Shown: positions 25,269 through 34,853, counted from the stretch's first letter. The stretch is 64,000 bases of DNA from Dactylosporangium sp040605635 (GCF_040605635.1 NZ_JBEXDG010000035.1:36772-100771), one strand, 5' to 3'. Notes: generated by a model from the sequence alone, not told the origin. Program-made: numbers and translations.

Positions 25269-28200
25269 CTAGGGCGCGCCGACGCCCTGACCGCCGAACT
25301 CCACCCAGTTGAGGTTGAAGAAGTTGTTCGTCGGCCCACCCGCGACGGGACGGAACACCAGGTAGATCCGGTGTGCCCCGCCGGGGTCAGTGATCGGGAA
25401 GGTCTGGCTGGCGTACGTGGTCGCGTTCGCGGTGGGCGCGATCGTGACCGTGGTCAGGACCGGCCCGTCGACCGCGTCCAGGCGGACCTCGACGGATCCG
25501 GTTCCGGCCGCGCCGCTGCCACCCGACGTGCGGAACGTCAGCGAGTTGATGGTCTTGAGGTCGATCGTGCCGTTGAGGGCGATCCAGTCACCGCTGCCGA
25601 GGCTGCCGCGTTGCAGCCCGCCGCCGGTGTCGGCGGTCGCCGCCGTGTTGGTGCCGAACTGGTCGACGGCGAACTCGAGCTCCTGCTTCTTCTGCCGGAT
25701 CGTCGTCTGCTCGACCGTGGTCAGCGCCGGGATGCCGCCGGGACCTCCCTTGTCCGTGTACGACGCACTGATCACGCCGAACACGTTGCCGCCGTGCGAG
25801 ACGTCCTCCTCGGACGTGGGCAGCGTCCCGGAACAGCCGTTGACCGTCGTCTCCGCGTGGCCGTGGCTGTCGTGCCCGAGCACGAACGTCACCTCGACCC
25901 GGGAGCAGTCGATCGCCCCGTCCTGCGGGTCGGTGACCGTGACGTTGAACGGGATCGAGTCACCGAAGGCGAACAGGCCGCCCTCGATCGGCACGTTGAC
26001 CTTGACCGTCGGTGAGGTGTTGCCGACGGTGATCGTCGTGTTGGCCGAGGCGGTCTTGCCGCTGGAGTCCGTGACGGTCAGCCTGGCCGTGTACACCCCG
26101 TTGGTGGTGTACGTGAACGTCGGGTTCGGGTCGACCGAGTCGGTCGTGCCGTTGCCGTCGAAGTCCCAGGCGAACTTGATGGAGTCGCTCGGGTCCGGGT
26201 CCATCGAGCCCTCGCTGGAGAACGCGACGGTCAGCGGCCCGACGCCGTCGGTCGGGGTGGCCGACAGCTTCGCGACCGGTGCCCGGGTGCCCTTGACGTA
26301 GCTGAACTTCACCAGTGCGGCGTCGGGGTTGATGTTGAAGAAGCCGTCACCGTAGGTCAGCAGGTAGAAGTTGCCGTCCTTGCCCCACATCATGTCCATG
26401 GGGTTGTCGCACAGGAACGGCCGGGCGGGCGTGGTCGGTCCCGCGCCACAGCTGAGCAGATCGTTGATCTTGAAGATCCCGCCGGACGAGTCCAGACGGA
26501 TCTCCCGCAGGTAGTCGCGGGTGAACTCGCCGAAGAAGATGGACTGGTCGTAGTACGCCGGGAACTTCGTCGGGTTGGGGTTGTTCGCGTCGTAGTCGTA
26601 CTTGGCCGCGCCGTGCGGCCCGACGCCGCCGGTGCCGAGCTCCGGGAAGAGCTGCGGGCACTTGCCGGCCGGGCTCAGCATGTAGTACGCCGCGCAGGGC
26701 GTGCCGAGCGGGTTGGCCGCGTTGTTGTCCTGGAACGAATACCACATGTCCGGCTGCGCGATCGCCGGCGCGTAGGTCAGGCCGGTGTTCCACCGCGAGG
26801 TGTTGGCCGGGCCACGGTCCGGGTTGTTGCACTCGAACGCCTTCGCCGGGGTGTCCAGCGGCGTCGAGGTGTTGAAGTTCCACTGGTAGTACGGCAGGGT
26901 CGGCGAGTAGCACAGCGGCCAGCCGTAGTTGGCCGGCTTCCGCACGATCTCCATCCGGCCGGTGCCCGCGGGACCGCGGTTCACCTGCGGCGTCGACGAG
27001 TCGGGCGAGTAGTCGGTGACGTAGGCGACGCCGTCCTTGTCCACGGTGATGCGGAACGGGTTGCGGAAGCCCATGGCGTAGATCTCGGGCCGGGTCTTGC
27101 CGCCGCCCTCCTCGTTGCCGGTGAACAGGTTGCCGCTCGGGATCGTGTACGAGCCGTCACCCTGGACCTTGATGCGCAGGACCTTGCCGCGCAGGTCGTT
27201 GGTGTTCAGCGCCGAGCGCCGGGCGTCGACGAACGGTGCGTTGTACTGCCCGGTCGTGGTGAGCATGTCGTTGAACGGCGCGAAGCCACCGGAGTTGCCG
27301 CCACCCGCCGGGGTGTCGTCGCCGGTCACCATCCACAGGTTGTTGTCCTTGTCGAAGGTGATGTCGCCGGCCACGTGGCAGCAGGCCCCGCGGTCGACCG
27401 GCACCTTCATGATCTTCTGCTCGGACGTCACGTCGAGGGTCGGGGTCGGCCCGTCGACGAACTTGAACCGGGACAGCTGGAAGTAGCCCTTCCACGGATC
27501 CCAGACGCTCGGGTCCGCGCCGGTGGTCGGCGCGTTCGCGGTCGGCGTCGTCTGCGGGTACGGCGCTTCCTGGGTCAGCGGTGAGTAGTACACGTAGACC
27601 CAGTGATTGTTGGCGAAGTCGTTGTCGATCGCCGGGCCGTACATGCCGTCCTCGCTGGCCATGTACACGGGGATCTGCGCCAGCAGGTGGGTGGTGTTCT
27701 TCGCCGGGTCGTGCAGGCGGACGCCACCGCGGCGGTCGGTCTGCACGACGCGGCCGTCGGGCAGCACGTCGAAGCCGATCGGCTCGCTGACGTTCGGCGG
27801 CGCGGCGACGTAGTCCATCTGGTAGTTGGCCAGCACGGTCGCACCGCAGTCGCCGTCGGTCTGACCGGCCGCCCACTGGATCGCGCCGCCGAGGTGGGCC
27901 CGCAGGTCCGCCGTGGCGAAGCTCGCCGGCGTGTCGCCGAGCCCGGTGTAGAACGAGCGGCCGCCCTGGTAGTCCTTGCACCAGGTGATCGGGTGGTCGG
28001 GCCCCATCGTGCCGCCGCTGTACGTGTTCTCGTCGACGGTCGCCAGCACGTGCGAGAAGCCCCGCACGTTGGACGTGAAGTTGTACCACTGATCCGTGCG
28101 TTCCCAGCGCTCGGGCAGGTTCCCCGACGCCGGGTGCACGCGGTCCGCCACCTTGATCGTGGCCTTGGAGACGCTCGACGAACTTGCCGCCCTGGTGCCG

Positions 28201-28643
28201 AGGACGTCGGTGAGGAACGGCCAGTCCGTCTCGGTCTCGATCGCCGAGTGGATGCCGACGAAGCCGCCGCCGTCGCGGTAGTACGACTCGAACGCGGCCT
28301 GCTGTGTCGCGTCGAGCACGTCGCCGTACGTGTTGAGGAAGACGACCACCCGGTACTGCTTGAGGTGGGCCTCGTCGAACTTCCTGGCGTCGTCGGTCTC
28401 GATGACGGTGAACCGGAGCTGCTTGCCGAGCTCCTTGAGCGCGTTGACGCCGGCCGAGGTCGACGCGTGTTTCGTGCCGACCGCCTTGGTGAACGCCAGA
28501 ACCTTGTACTGGATGCCATTACTGGCCGGTGGGGGCGCGGCGACCGCCGGGGCGGACGCCGACGCCGTCCCGACCAACACGGTTGCGACGAGCGCGAGCA
28601 GGCTGCCGTACGCGGATACGCGACGGCCTTGAGCTCTGATCAT
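25269..28643 (-). CDS. Secreted ThuA / glucose-sorbosone dehydrogenase / PKD / CBM multidomain protein
   Basis: 1124 residues; the ATG at 28643 follows GGAGG. A signal peptide occupies about 1-35. Residues about 45-270 are a ThuA-like trehalose-utilisation domain (VVVFLNTYGDVLDATQQAAFESYYRDGGGFVGIHSA, then GPDHPITWCKDYQGGRSFYTGLG). About 280-760 is a glucose/sorbosone dehydrogenase-like beta-propeller (FDVLPDGRVVQTDRRGGVRL, GACCHVAGDITFDKDNNLW, GFRNPFRI). A PKD domain follows at about 795-880 (FAWDFDGNGTTDSVDPNPTFTY), and a C-terminal carbohydrate-binding CBM6-like module (LEFAVDQFGTNTAATADTGGG onward). It should act outside the cell on carbohydrate. The second ThuA protein at 29595 is divergent. 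Confidence 0.85.
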   Translation of the reverse strand: MIRAQGRRVSAYGSLLALVATVLVGTASASAPAVAAPPPASNGIQYKVLAFTKAVGTKHASTSAGVNALKELGKQLRFTVIETDDARKFDEAHLKQYRVVVFLNTYGDVLDATQQAAFESYYRDGGGFVGIHSAIETETDWPFLTDVLGTRAASSSSVSKATIKVADRVHPASGNLPERWERTDQWYNFTSNVRGFSHVLATVDENTYSGGTMGPDHPITWCKDYQGGRSFYTGLGDTPASFATADLRAHLGGAIQWAAGQTDGDCGATVLANYQMDYVAAPPNVSEPIGFDVLPDGRVVQTDRRGGVRLHDPAKNTTHLLAQIPVYMASEDGMYGPAIDNDFANNHWVYVYYSPLTQEAPYPQTTPTANAPTTGADPSVWDPWKGYFQLSRFKFVDGPTPTLDVTSEQKIMKVPVDRGACCHVAGDITFDKDNNLWMVTGDDTPAGGGNSGGFAPFNDMLTTTGQYNAPFVDARRSALNTNDLRGKVLRIKVQGDGSYTIPSGNLFTGNEEGGGKTRPEIYAMGFRNPFRITVDKDGVAYVTDYSPDSSTPQVNRGPAGTGRMEIVRKPANYGWPLCYSPTLPYYQWNFNTSTPLDTPAKAFECNNPDRGPANTSRWNTGLTYAPAIAQPDMWYSFQDNNAANPLGTPCAAYYMLSPAGKCPQLFPELGTGGVGPHGAAKYDYDANNPNPTKFPAYYDQSIFFGEFTRDYLREIRLDSSGGIFKINDLLSCGAGPTTPARPFLCDNPMDMMWGKDGNFYLLTYGDGFFNINPDAALVKFSYVKGTRAPVAKLSATPTDGVGPLTVAFSSEGSMDPDPSDSIKFAWDFDGNGTTDSVDPNPTFTYTTNGVYTARLTVTDSSGKTASANTTITVGNTSPTVKVNVPIEGGLFAFGDSIPFNVTVTDPQDGAIDCSRVEVTFVLGHDSHGHAETTVNGCSGTLPTSEEDVSHGGNVFGVISASYTDKGGPGGIPALTTVEQTTIRQKKQELEFAVDQFGTNTAATADTGGGLQRGSLGSGDWIALNGTIDLKTINSLTFRTSGGSGAAGTGSVEVRLDAVDGPVLTTVTIAPTANATTYASQTFPITDPGGAHRIYLVFRPVAGGPTNNFFNLNWVEFGGQGVGAP

Positions 28644-28915
28644 GGGACCTCCTCCGCAGGGGTGCGAGACGAACGGACCGTCGAAAGCCGCGGCACTGCG
28701 CCGCGAGCGGACGACGTCCGGTCGTGTTACGGGGTGTGGTGGTGCGGCACGCCCGGAGGGAGGCGTACTTGGGGTGAGTACGAACCGCAAAGGCATGACC
28801 GAGCTGCGCGTCAGTGCTCGCCGGGATCCCGCTCAGCGGGGCGAGCGACTGGCTCGGTCAACCTGTAGCCGACACCGTATAACTCGGTTCCATCAAAAGA
28901 AAGGGTCGATCGAGC

Positions 28916-28945
28916 AAAAGTTCGGTTTGATCAGGTCCAACTTTT
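28916..28945. promoter_or_regulatory. Inverted repeat AAAAGTT / AACTTTT
   Basis: Seven-base perfect arms (28916-28922 and 28939-28945) separated by 16 bases, in the AT-rich part of the divergent region. Another GAAAGTT occurs at 28958-28964. A candidate operator; the binding protein is unknown. Confidence 0.35.
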
Positions 28946-29196
28946 AATATTGCTAACGAAAGTTCACTGCTCGTCGACACGGCCCCCTGAGTCCTCTCGG
29001 CGGTGATGAGGATGCTCCTGTTCGAAGGGGCGGATGACGAGCGAATCGCGTTACAGGTCGCACCGAACTGCGTCGAAGATGTTGCGAGACCTGGCGAAAA
29101 GCCACCTGGCATTTCACGATGGATCGGTATGCACCAGCGCAGATGATGCGGCTTGAAAGAGTTTCACAATTGACCGTGAGCTCACTTTTGCTGAGT

Positions 29197-29215
29197 TGAA
29201 TGAAAGTTTGATTCA
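29197..29215. promoter_or_regulatory. 19-bp dyad TGAAT-N9-ATTCA
   Basis: TGAATGAAAGTTTGATTCA is symmetric apart from its three G positions. The length and central symmetry resemble operators of dimeric repressors. It is about 380 bp upstream of the plus-strand ThuA protein gene. Confidence 0.35.
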
Positions 29216-29594
29216 TATGACATCGAAGCTCTGGACATTCCGAGCGGAAGGCTTCTACTGTGTCGACCACGGGACGGCACCGTTTCGATCATGTGAACGA
29301 GCCATCGTGACCGCCGAGCAGCGCTGATCCCACGGCCGTCCGCGAGGACGCGCCGCTGGGACCGCCGTTGCCATCGACGCATGCGCAAGAGCCGACGTCG
29401 CACGCGGCGGCAGGGAGAGCTCTCCGGCAACGCTGTCCAGAGGGTCCGGCTGTGGGTGCGCTCCACAGCCGGAGACGGCGAAGCGGGAGTGGTTGGCCGG
29501 TGCGGCCGGAGGGGACGGGACCCTTCCGGCCGCACCGGACACCGTCCGAGCCCCGTCCCGTTCCTGTTCCTGTTCCTGAACCGGAAGGAGCACC

Positions 29595-31715
29595 ATGCCC
29601 AGCCAACCGCCGAGCACCAGCGCCCTGGCGTCACATCCGTCCAGCCGAGCCCGCAGAGACTCCCGCCGGCACCTGTTACGCGGCCTGGCCGCCGCCGTGC
29701 CGGTGGCGGCACTGTCCGTCGGGTCGCTCGTCATCGCCGTCCCGGCGTGGGCCGCGCCGACGAGCACGCCGGCCACGCTCACCCCGGCACCGCCCACCGG
29801 GACCAACAACTACTACCGGGGCCCGGTCACGCTGAACCTGGCCGCGACCGACGCGGCCAACGGTGTCCAGCGCCTGGAGTACCGGCTCGGCGCCACGGCA
29901 CCGTTCCAGACCGCGGTGTCCGCGACCGGCCCGCTCCCCTCGACGTTGACCGGCTCGGTGCAGATCACCCAGCAGGGCACCACCGCGGTCGGCTACCGCG
30001 CGGTCGGCGGCGACGGCTCGGCCGAGGCCGTCCGCACCATCACGGTCCGGATCGACACCGTCGCCCCGGTGGTCAGCTGGCCCGGCATCGTCGACGGGCG
30101 CGTCGGCCACACCGCGACGCTGATCCCGACCCGGACCGATCCCGCGCCCGGCTCCGGCGGCGTCTTCATCCACCGCATGTGGATCGACCAGACCGAGACG
30201 ACCCCGCTGCCCGTCGCCACCTCCACCCTCGCCACCGGGGCGCACACGATCAGCGTGGTGGCCTCCGACGCCGCCGGCAACGCGGCGCGGTTCGACCAGA
30301 CGTTCGTGGTGACCACGTCGTTCGCCGACCTCGACACCCTCATCGGCGGCTTCGTCACCAGCGGCGCGATCGGCGCGGACCTCGGGGCCGGCCTGCGCGC
30401 CAAGCTGACGGAGGCGGCGGGCCTCGCGGAGCAGGGCAACACCAACCAGGCGAAGCGGGCCCTCAACCAGTTCGTCGCCGCCGCGCAGGGCGGATCGATC
30501 TCCGGCACGGTCCGGGACACGCTCGTCGGCGACGCCCGCTACCTGCAGGACGAGGCGGCAGGGAAGCTCCCCGCCGATCCGCTGACCGGCATGATCGTCA
30601 CGCCGGCCGCCGGGCCCAACCCGATCGCACCGGCGATCCCGCTCGCGGCCTCGACGAACTTCCCCGGCGCCACCTACCGGGTGCTGTACTTCTCGGCCAC
30701 CAAGGGCTTCCGGCACGACCACATCGCGGACACCGCCCTGCTCGTCCAGCAGTGGGGCCAGCAGCACGGTTTCGACGTCGACATCTGGGACCCGAGGCTG
30801 GCCCCGGCGTCGCTGTCGAGCACGCCGTTCACCTCCGCCGCCGACCTGGCGAAGTACAAGACGATCATCTTCGGCTCCCCGGTGGACGGGACCAACCCCA
30901 ACAGCGCACCGGCGTCCGACGCGCTCAACGCCGCCGAACTGGCCGCGTTCCAGGGATACATCCAGGCCGGCGGCGGATTCGTCGGGCTGCACGGCGCGTC
31001 CGACGCGATCCACAACGTGCCGTGGTACCGCGACCTGGTCGGGGCCTGGTTCACCAACCACCCGGGCGGCCAGAACGGCGAGGGCACCTGCGGCAGCTGC
31101 ATCAACGTGCGGGTCAACACCGAGGACCCCACGAACCCGGCCACCGCGCACCTGCCGAAGACCTGGCTCACCATCGACGAGCTGTACAACTTCGACCACA
31201 ACCCGCGGGCCGAGGTGCACACGCTGCTGAGCCTCGACGAGTCGTCCTACCGCCGGAGCCTCAACAGCGGCAACGCCGCGAACGTGCCGATGGCGCTCAT
31301 GGGCGGCGACCACCCGATCGCCTGGTGCCAGAACTATGACGGCGGCCGCGCGTTCTCGCTCATCCTCGGCCACGATCGCGCGCAGTACTACCGCGAGGAC
31401 TTCACCAGGATCCTGCTGGCCGGCATCGACTGGACGGCCGGCCGGACCGAGGCGAACTGCTCGACCTTCCGGCAGACCCGCACGCTGATCACCACCGGCA
31501 CCGCGGCCGGCACGCTGGACCCGGAGACCGCCGCGGCGGCCACCGCGCTTCTCGACGATGCCCAGGCCGCCTACCTGCGGCAGGACCACAACGCCGCGGT
31601 CACGTCGCTCAACAAGATCATCGCGCTGGCCGGCTCGCCCGCCGCCGGCCCGGCGCGTGGCGAACTCGACCGCCAGGCCCGCGAGTTGCGGGACTGGATG
31701 AAGTCCTTGAAGTAG
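29595..31715 (+). CDS. Secreted ThuA-domain protein with C-terminal FIMAH-like segments
   Basis: 706 residues; GAAGGAGCACC precedes the ATG. RRDSRRHLLRG plus a hydrophobic run (about 20-53) is a long, possibly twin-arginine signal peptide. Residues 60-245 form immunoglobulin-like repeats (YYRGPVTLNLAATD, LEYRLGA, TISVVASDAAGNAARF). A helical segment follows (250-300, like FIMAH). Residues about 350-620 are the ThuA domain (YRVLYFSATKGFRHDHIADT, GGGFVGLHGASDAIHNVPWYRDLVGAWFTNHP, GGDHPIAWCQNYDGGRAFS). A second FIMAH-like helical segment ends the protein. Its ThuA domain is a distant paralogue of the one in the divergent 1124-residue protein. Confidence 0.85.
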   Translation: MPSQPPSTSALASHPSSRARRDSRRHLLRGLAAAVPVAALSVGSLVIAVPAWAAPTSTPATLTPAPPTGTNNYYRGPVTLNLAATDAANGVQRLEYRLGATAPFQTAVSATGPLPSTLTGSVQITQQGTTAVGYRAVGGDGSAEAVRTITVRIDTVAPVVSWPGIVDGRVGHTATLIPTRTDPAPGSGGVFIHRMWIDQTETTPLPVATSTLATGAHTISVVASDAAGNAARFDQTFVVTTSFADLDTLIGGFVTSGAIGADLGAGLRAKLTEAAGLAEQGNTNQAKRALNQFVAAAQGGSISGTVRDTLVGDARYLQDEAAGKLPADPLTGMIVTPAAGPNPIAPAIPLAASTNFPGATYRVLYFSATKGFRHDHIADTALLVQQWGQQHGFDVDIWDPRLAPASLSSTPFTSAADLAKYKTIIFGSPVDGTNPNSAPASDALNAAELAAFQGYIQAGGGFVGLHGASDAIHNVPWYRDLVGAWFTNHPGGQNGEGTCGSCINVRVNTEDPTNPATAHLPKTWLTIDELYNFDHNPRAEVHTLLSLDESSYRRSLNSGNAANVPMALMGGDHPIAWCQNYDGGRAFSLILGHDRAQYYREDFTRILLAGIDWTAGRTEANCSTFRQTRTLITTGTAAGTLDPETAAAATALLDDAQAAYLRQDHNAAVTSLNKIIALAGSPAAGPARGELDRQARELRDWMKSLK

Positions 31716-31728
31716 GACCACAGTGGAC

Positions 31729-31769
31729 CCGGAAGCCGGTGGGATGCGTCCCGCCGGCTTCCGGCTTTT
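31729..31769. terminator. Bidirectional intrinsic terminator
   Basis: A 16-base stem CCGGAAGCCGGTGGGA (31729-31744) with TCCCGCCGGCTTCCGG (31749-31764, one G-T pair), loop TGCG, then CTTTTCC. It lies between the convergent ThuA and MarR-type genes and can stop both. Confidence 0.85.
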
Positions 31770-31786
31770 CCACCCGGGGCCGTGGG

Positions 31787-32284
31787 TCAGCCCGGCGACT
31801 CGGCCTTGGCCGCCGCCTTCTCCTCGGCCCACTGGTCGAGCAGGGTGGGCATGCGGTCCTGGACCCAGTTGTAGAAGTCGCGCATCCCGGCGAGCCGGGC
31901 GCCGGCGGTGGTGCCTGCGCCGCCCGCCGCGGCCGCGCCCTCCCCGGCGGCGTCGGCGAGGGTCTTCAGCAGGGTCATCTTCGCGACGGTCACCTCATAC
32001 CAGGAGTCGTCGACGAGCCGGTAACGGTCGCGCCGGTCGCCGGGGACGTGCTCGCGGACCACCATCGAGATGTGCGACAGGTAGCGCACCGCGCCGGAGA
32101 TCGCCGCGGCGCTGACGCCCAGGCGGTCGGCGAGGTCGCCGGCGCTCAGCGACCGCTCGTCGGCGGCCATGAGCGTGAAGACGACCCGGCCGGCCATGCG
32201 CGGGAAGCCCCAGTCGCCGAGCAGCCTCGCCATGTCTTCGACGAACGCGCGCAACGCCGCCTCATCTCGCATGTGGGATTCCAT
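31787..32284 (-). CDS. GbsR/MarR-family transcriptional regulator
   Basis: 165 residues; GGAGGA precedes the ATG by about ten bases. The winged helix-turn-helix is at about 15-90 (LLGDWGFPRMAGRVVFTLMAADERSLSAGDLADRLGVSAAAISGAVRYLSHISMVVREHVPGDRRDRYRL in part), typical of GbsR-like members; the C-terminal half is helical and Ala-rich. It is divergent from an ABC exporter across 59 bp that contains two overlapping palindromes, so it most likely represses itself and the exporter and is relieved by the exported compound. Confidence 0.85.
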   Translation of the reverse strand: MESHMRDEAALRAFVEDMARLLGDWGFPRMAGRVVFTLMAADERSLSAGDLADRLGVSAAAISGAVRYLSHISMVVREHVPGDRRDRYRLVDDSWYEVTVAKMTLLKTLADAAGEGAAAAGGAGTTAGARLAGMRDFYNWVQDRMPTLLDQWAEEKAAAKAESPG

Positions 32285-32306
32285 CCGTCAATTGTCCTCC
32301 ACGAAC

Positions 32307-32336
32307 TTTCACACTTGTGTGAAACAAGTGTAGCGT
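32307..32336 (+). promoter_or_regulatory. Operator palindromes overlapping a probable leaderless promoter of the ABC exporter
   Basis: TTTCACAC-TT-GTGTGAAA (32307-32324) is a perfect dyad, and CACTTG..CAAGTG (32312-32330) overlaps it. A promoter reads through them: -35 TTCACA (32308-32313), 17-bp spacer, -10 TAGCGT (32331-32336). That predicts a transcript starting at or next to the ATG at 32344, and no ribosome site precedes this ATG. A bound regulator would cover the -35 and spacer. Confidence 0.65.
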
Positions 32337-32343
32337 CTGAAGC

Positions 32344-33240
32344 ATGGAAAATTCCATTGAGGTCACCGGGCTGATCAAGCGGTTCGGCCAGACCACCGCG
32401 CTGGACGGTCTCGACCTGACCGTCACGCAGGGCGAAGTCCACGGGTTCCTCGGTCCCAACGGGGCGGGCAAGACCACGACCATCCGGATCCTGCTCGGCC
32501 TGCAGCGCGCCGACGGCGGCACCGTGCGGCTCCTGGGCGGCGACCCGTGGCGCGACGCCGTCGAGCTGCACCGGCGGCTGGCGTACGTGCCGGGCGACGT
32601 CACCCTGTGGCCCAGCCTCTCCGGCGGGGAGGTCATCGACCTGTTGGGCCGGCTGCGCGGCGGTGTCAACCGCGCCCGGCGCGACGAGCTCCTCCAGCGC
32701 TTCGACCTCGACCCGCGCAAGAAGGGCCGCGCCTACTCCAAGGGCAACCGGCAGAAGGTCGGCCTCATCGCCGCCCTCGCCTCCGACGTGGAGCTGCTGC
32801 TGCTCGACGAGCCGACCTCCGGCCTCGACCCCCTGATGGAGGAGGTCTTCCGGCAGGTCATCGCGGAGGAGACCGAGCAGCGCGGGCGCACCGTCCTGCT
32901 GTCCAGCCACATCCTGTCGGAGGTCGAGGCGCTCTGCGACCGGGTCAGCATCATCCGCCTGGGCCGCACGGTGGAGACCGGCACGCTGACCCAGCTGCGC
33001 CACCTCACCCGCACCTCGATCTCCGCCGAGCTGAGCAGCTCGCCCAACGGCCTCGCCGACCTCGCCGGCGTGCACGACCTGCAGGTGCACGACCACACGG
33101 TGCGGCTGCAGGTCGACTCCGCGCAGCTCGACACCGTCCTGCGGCAGCTCACGTCGCACGGCGTGCGCAGCCTGGTCAGCCAGCCGCCCACCCTCGAAGA
33201 GCTGTTCCTGCGGCACTACGAGACGGAGCCGTCCAAATGA
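32344..33240 (+). CDS. ABC transporter ATP-binding protein (multidrug/antibiotic exporter type)
   Basis: 298 residues. Walker A GPNGAGKTTT (residues 38-47), a degenerate signature YSKGNRQKVGLI in place of LSGGQ, Walker B LLLLDEPTSGLDP and the switch HILSEVE are all visible. The last 80 residues are the C-terminal extension usual in DrrA-like ATPases. It powers the permease encoded by the next gene, which overlaps it by four bases. It probably has a leaderless mRNA and is controlled by the divergent GbsR/MarR protein. Confidence 0.9.
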   Translation: MENSIEVTGLIKRFGQTTALDGLDLTVTQGEVHGFLGPNGAGKTTTIRILLGLQRADGGTVRLLGGDPWRDAVELHRRLAYVPGDVTLWPSLSGGEVIDLLGRLRGGVNRARRDELLQRFDLDPRKKGRAYSKGNRQKVGLIAALASDVELLLLDEPTSGLDPLMEEVFRQVIAEETEQRGRTVLLSSHILSEVEALCDRVSIIRLGRTVETGTLTQLRHLTRTSISAELSSSPNGLADLAGVHDLQVHDHTVRLQVDSAQLDTVLRQLTSHGVRSLVSQPPTLEELFLRHYETEPSK

Positions 33241-34853
33241 GCGCCTTCACCGGCACCGGAGCCCTCGCCCGGCTGATCGTCCGCCGCGACCGGGTGCTGC
33301 TGCCGATCTGGATGCTGCTCCTCGGCATCCTGCCGCTGTCCCTCGCGTCCGGCACCGCGCAGCTGTTCAAGACCGACGCCGAGCGGCAGGGCTACATCGA
33401 CGACCTCGGCGGCAGCCCCCTGCTGCTGCTCTTCTACGGCACCAAGCCCAGCGACCCGAGCCTCGGCGCGCTGATCTTCTGGCGCTCCGCGACCGGCATC
33501 GTGATCCTCGCGCTGATCGGCGTGCTGTTCGTCATCCGGCACACCCGGGCCGAGGAGGAGGCCGGGCGCCGCGAGCTGATCGGCGCGGGCGTCGTCGGCC
33601 GGCACGCGCCCGTCGCCGCGGCCCTCGTCACCATGACCGGCGCCAGCCTGATCGTCGGCGCGCTCGTCGCGCTCGGCATGATCAGCCAGGACACGCCCGC
33701 CTCCGGTGCCGCCGCCATGGGCATCGCGTGGGCGTCCGCCGGCATCCTGTTCGGCGCGATCGGCGCGATCACCGCCCAGCTCAGCGAGGGCGCCGGCGCG
33801 GCCAGGGGCATCGGCATCGCGATCCTCGGCGCGTCGTTCGGCGTGCGCGGCGCCGGCGACGTGGCCGGCGGGCTGTCGTGGCTGTCGTGGGTCTCGCCGC
33901 TCGGCTGGATCTACCAGGTCCACGCGTATGCCGGCGACCACTGGTGGGTGTTCGGCCTCATCGCCGTCGCCACCGCCGCCTTCGCCCTGCTCTCGCTGCG
34001 CCTGTCCGCCCGCCGCGACGTCGGCGCCGGACTGCTGCCGCCGAGCCTCGGCCCCGCGTCCGCCGCGGCGAGCCTGTCCGGCCCCCTCGCACTGGCGTGG
34101 CGGCTGCACCGCGGCTCCCTGTACGGCTGGCTTTGCGGCCTCGGCATCGTCGGTGGCCTGCTGTTCGGCGGGGTCGCCAAGGCCTCCGCCGACCTGCTCG
34201 CCGACAACGAGCAGCTCAAGGAGATCCTGGAGCGCATCGGCGGCGCGTCCGGCGCCTCGGACGTCTTCCTGGCCGGGACGCTCGGCTTCGGCGCGATCGC
34301 CGTCGCCGCCTACGGCATCTCCGCCGCGCTGCGGATGCGCACCGAGGAGGCCGCGCTGCGCAGCGAGGCGCTCCTGGCCACCGGCGTGAGCCGGCTGCGG
34401 TGGGCCGCCAGCCACCTGGTCTTCGCGTTCCTCGGCCCGACCGCCGTCATGCTCGTCACCGGCCTCACCGCCGGGCTGTTCTACGGTGCGAGCACCGGCG
34501 AGGTCGGCCGCGAGGTCGGCCGCGAGGTCCCCCGCGTGATGGCCGGCGCGCTGGTGCAGCTACCCGCGATCTGGGTCCTCGCCGCGCTCACCGTCGCCAT
34601 GTTCGGGCTGATGCCCGGCCGTGCGGCCGCGATCGGCTGGGCGGCGCTGTCGGTGTGCGTGGTCCTCGGCCAGATCGGCGCCGTGCTGCGGCTGAGCCAG
34701 CCGCTGCTGGACGTGTCCCCCTTCACCCACATCCCGCACGTGCCCGGCGGCCCGGTCACGGCGGCTCCGCTGCTGACCCTCACCGCACTCACGGTCCTGC
34801 TGGTCGTCGCGGGCCTGGCCGGCTTCCGCAGGCGGAGCGTGCCCGTCACCTGA
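33237..34853 (+). CDS. ABC transporter permease, ABC-2 exporter type with two halves
   Basis: 538 residues from an ATG overlapping the ATPase stop (ATGA). About twelve membrane helices fall in two similar halves (about 1-265 and 285-538), as in exporters of polyketide antibiotics and TetAB-like systems. A short in-frame repeat EVGREVGREV at about residue 420 comes from tandem GAGGTCGGCCGC units. With the ATPase it forms a complete efflux pump; the substrate is unknown. Confidence 0.85.
   Translation: MSAFTGTGALARLIVRRDRVLLPIWMLLLGILPLSLASGTAQLFKTDAERQGYIDDLGGSPLLLLFYGTKPSDPSLGALIFWRSATGIVILALIGVLFVIRHTRAEEEAGRRELIGAGVVGRHAPVAAALVTMTGASLIVGALVALGMISQDTPASGAAAMGIAWASAGILFGAIGAITAQLSEGAGAARGIGIAILGASFGVRGAGDVAGGLSWLSWVSPLGWIYQVHAYAGDHWWVFGLIAVATAAFALLSLRLSARRDVGAGLLPPSLGPASAAASLSGPLALAWRLHRGSLYGWLCGLGIVGGLLFGGVAKASADLLADNEQLKEILERIGGASGASDVFLAGTLGFGAIAVAAYGISAALRMRTEEAALRSEALLATGVSRLRWAASHLVFAFLGPTAVMLVTGLTAGLFYGASTGEVGREVGREVPRVMAGALVQLPAIWVLAALTVAMFGLMPGRAAAIGWAALSVCVVLGQIGAVLRLSQPLLDVSPFTHIPHVPGGPVTAAPLLTLTALTVLLVVAGLAGFRRRSVPVT

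Larger units (their letters stand above)
28644..29594. other. Long AT-richer divergent regulatory region
   Basis: 951 bases between two divergently transcribed secreted ThuA-protein genes. The stretch 28880-29230 is clearly richer in A and T than the surroundings and carries two dyads (28916-28945 and 29197-29215). The small ORFs here lack ribosome sites and third-position bias. The promoters and operators of both secreted-protein genes should be here. Confidence 0.6.
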
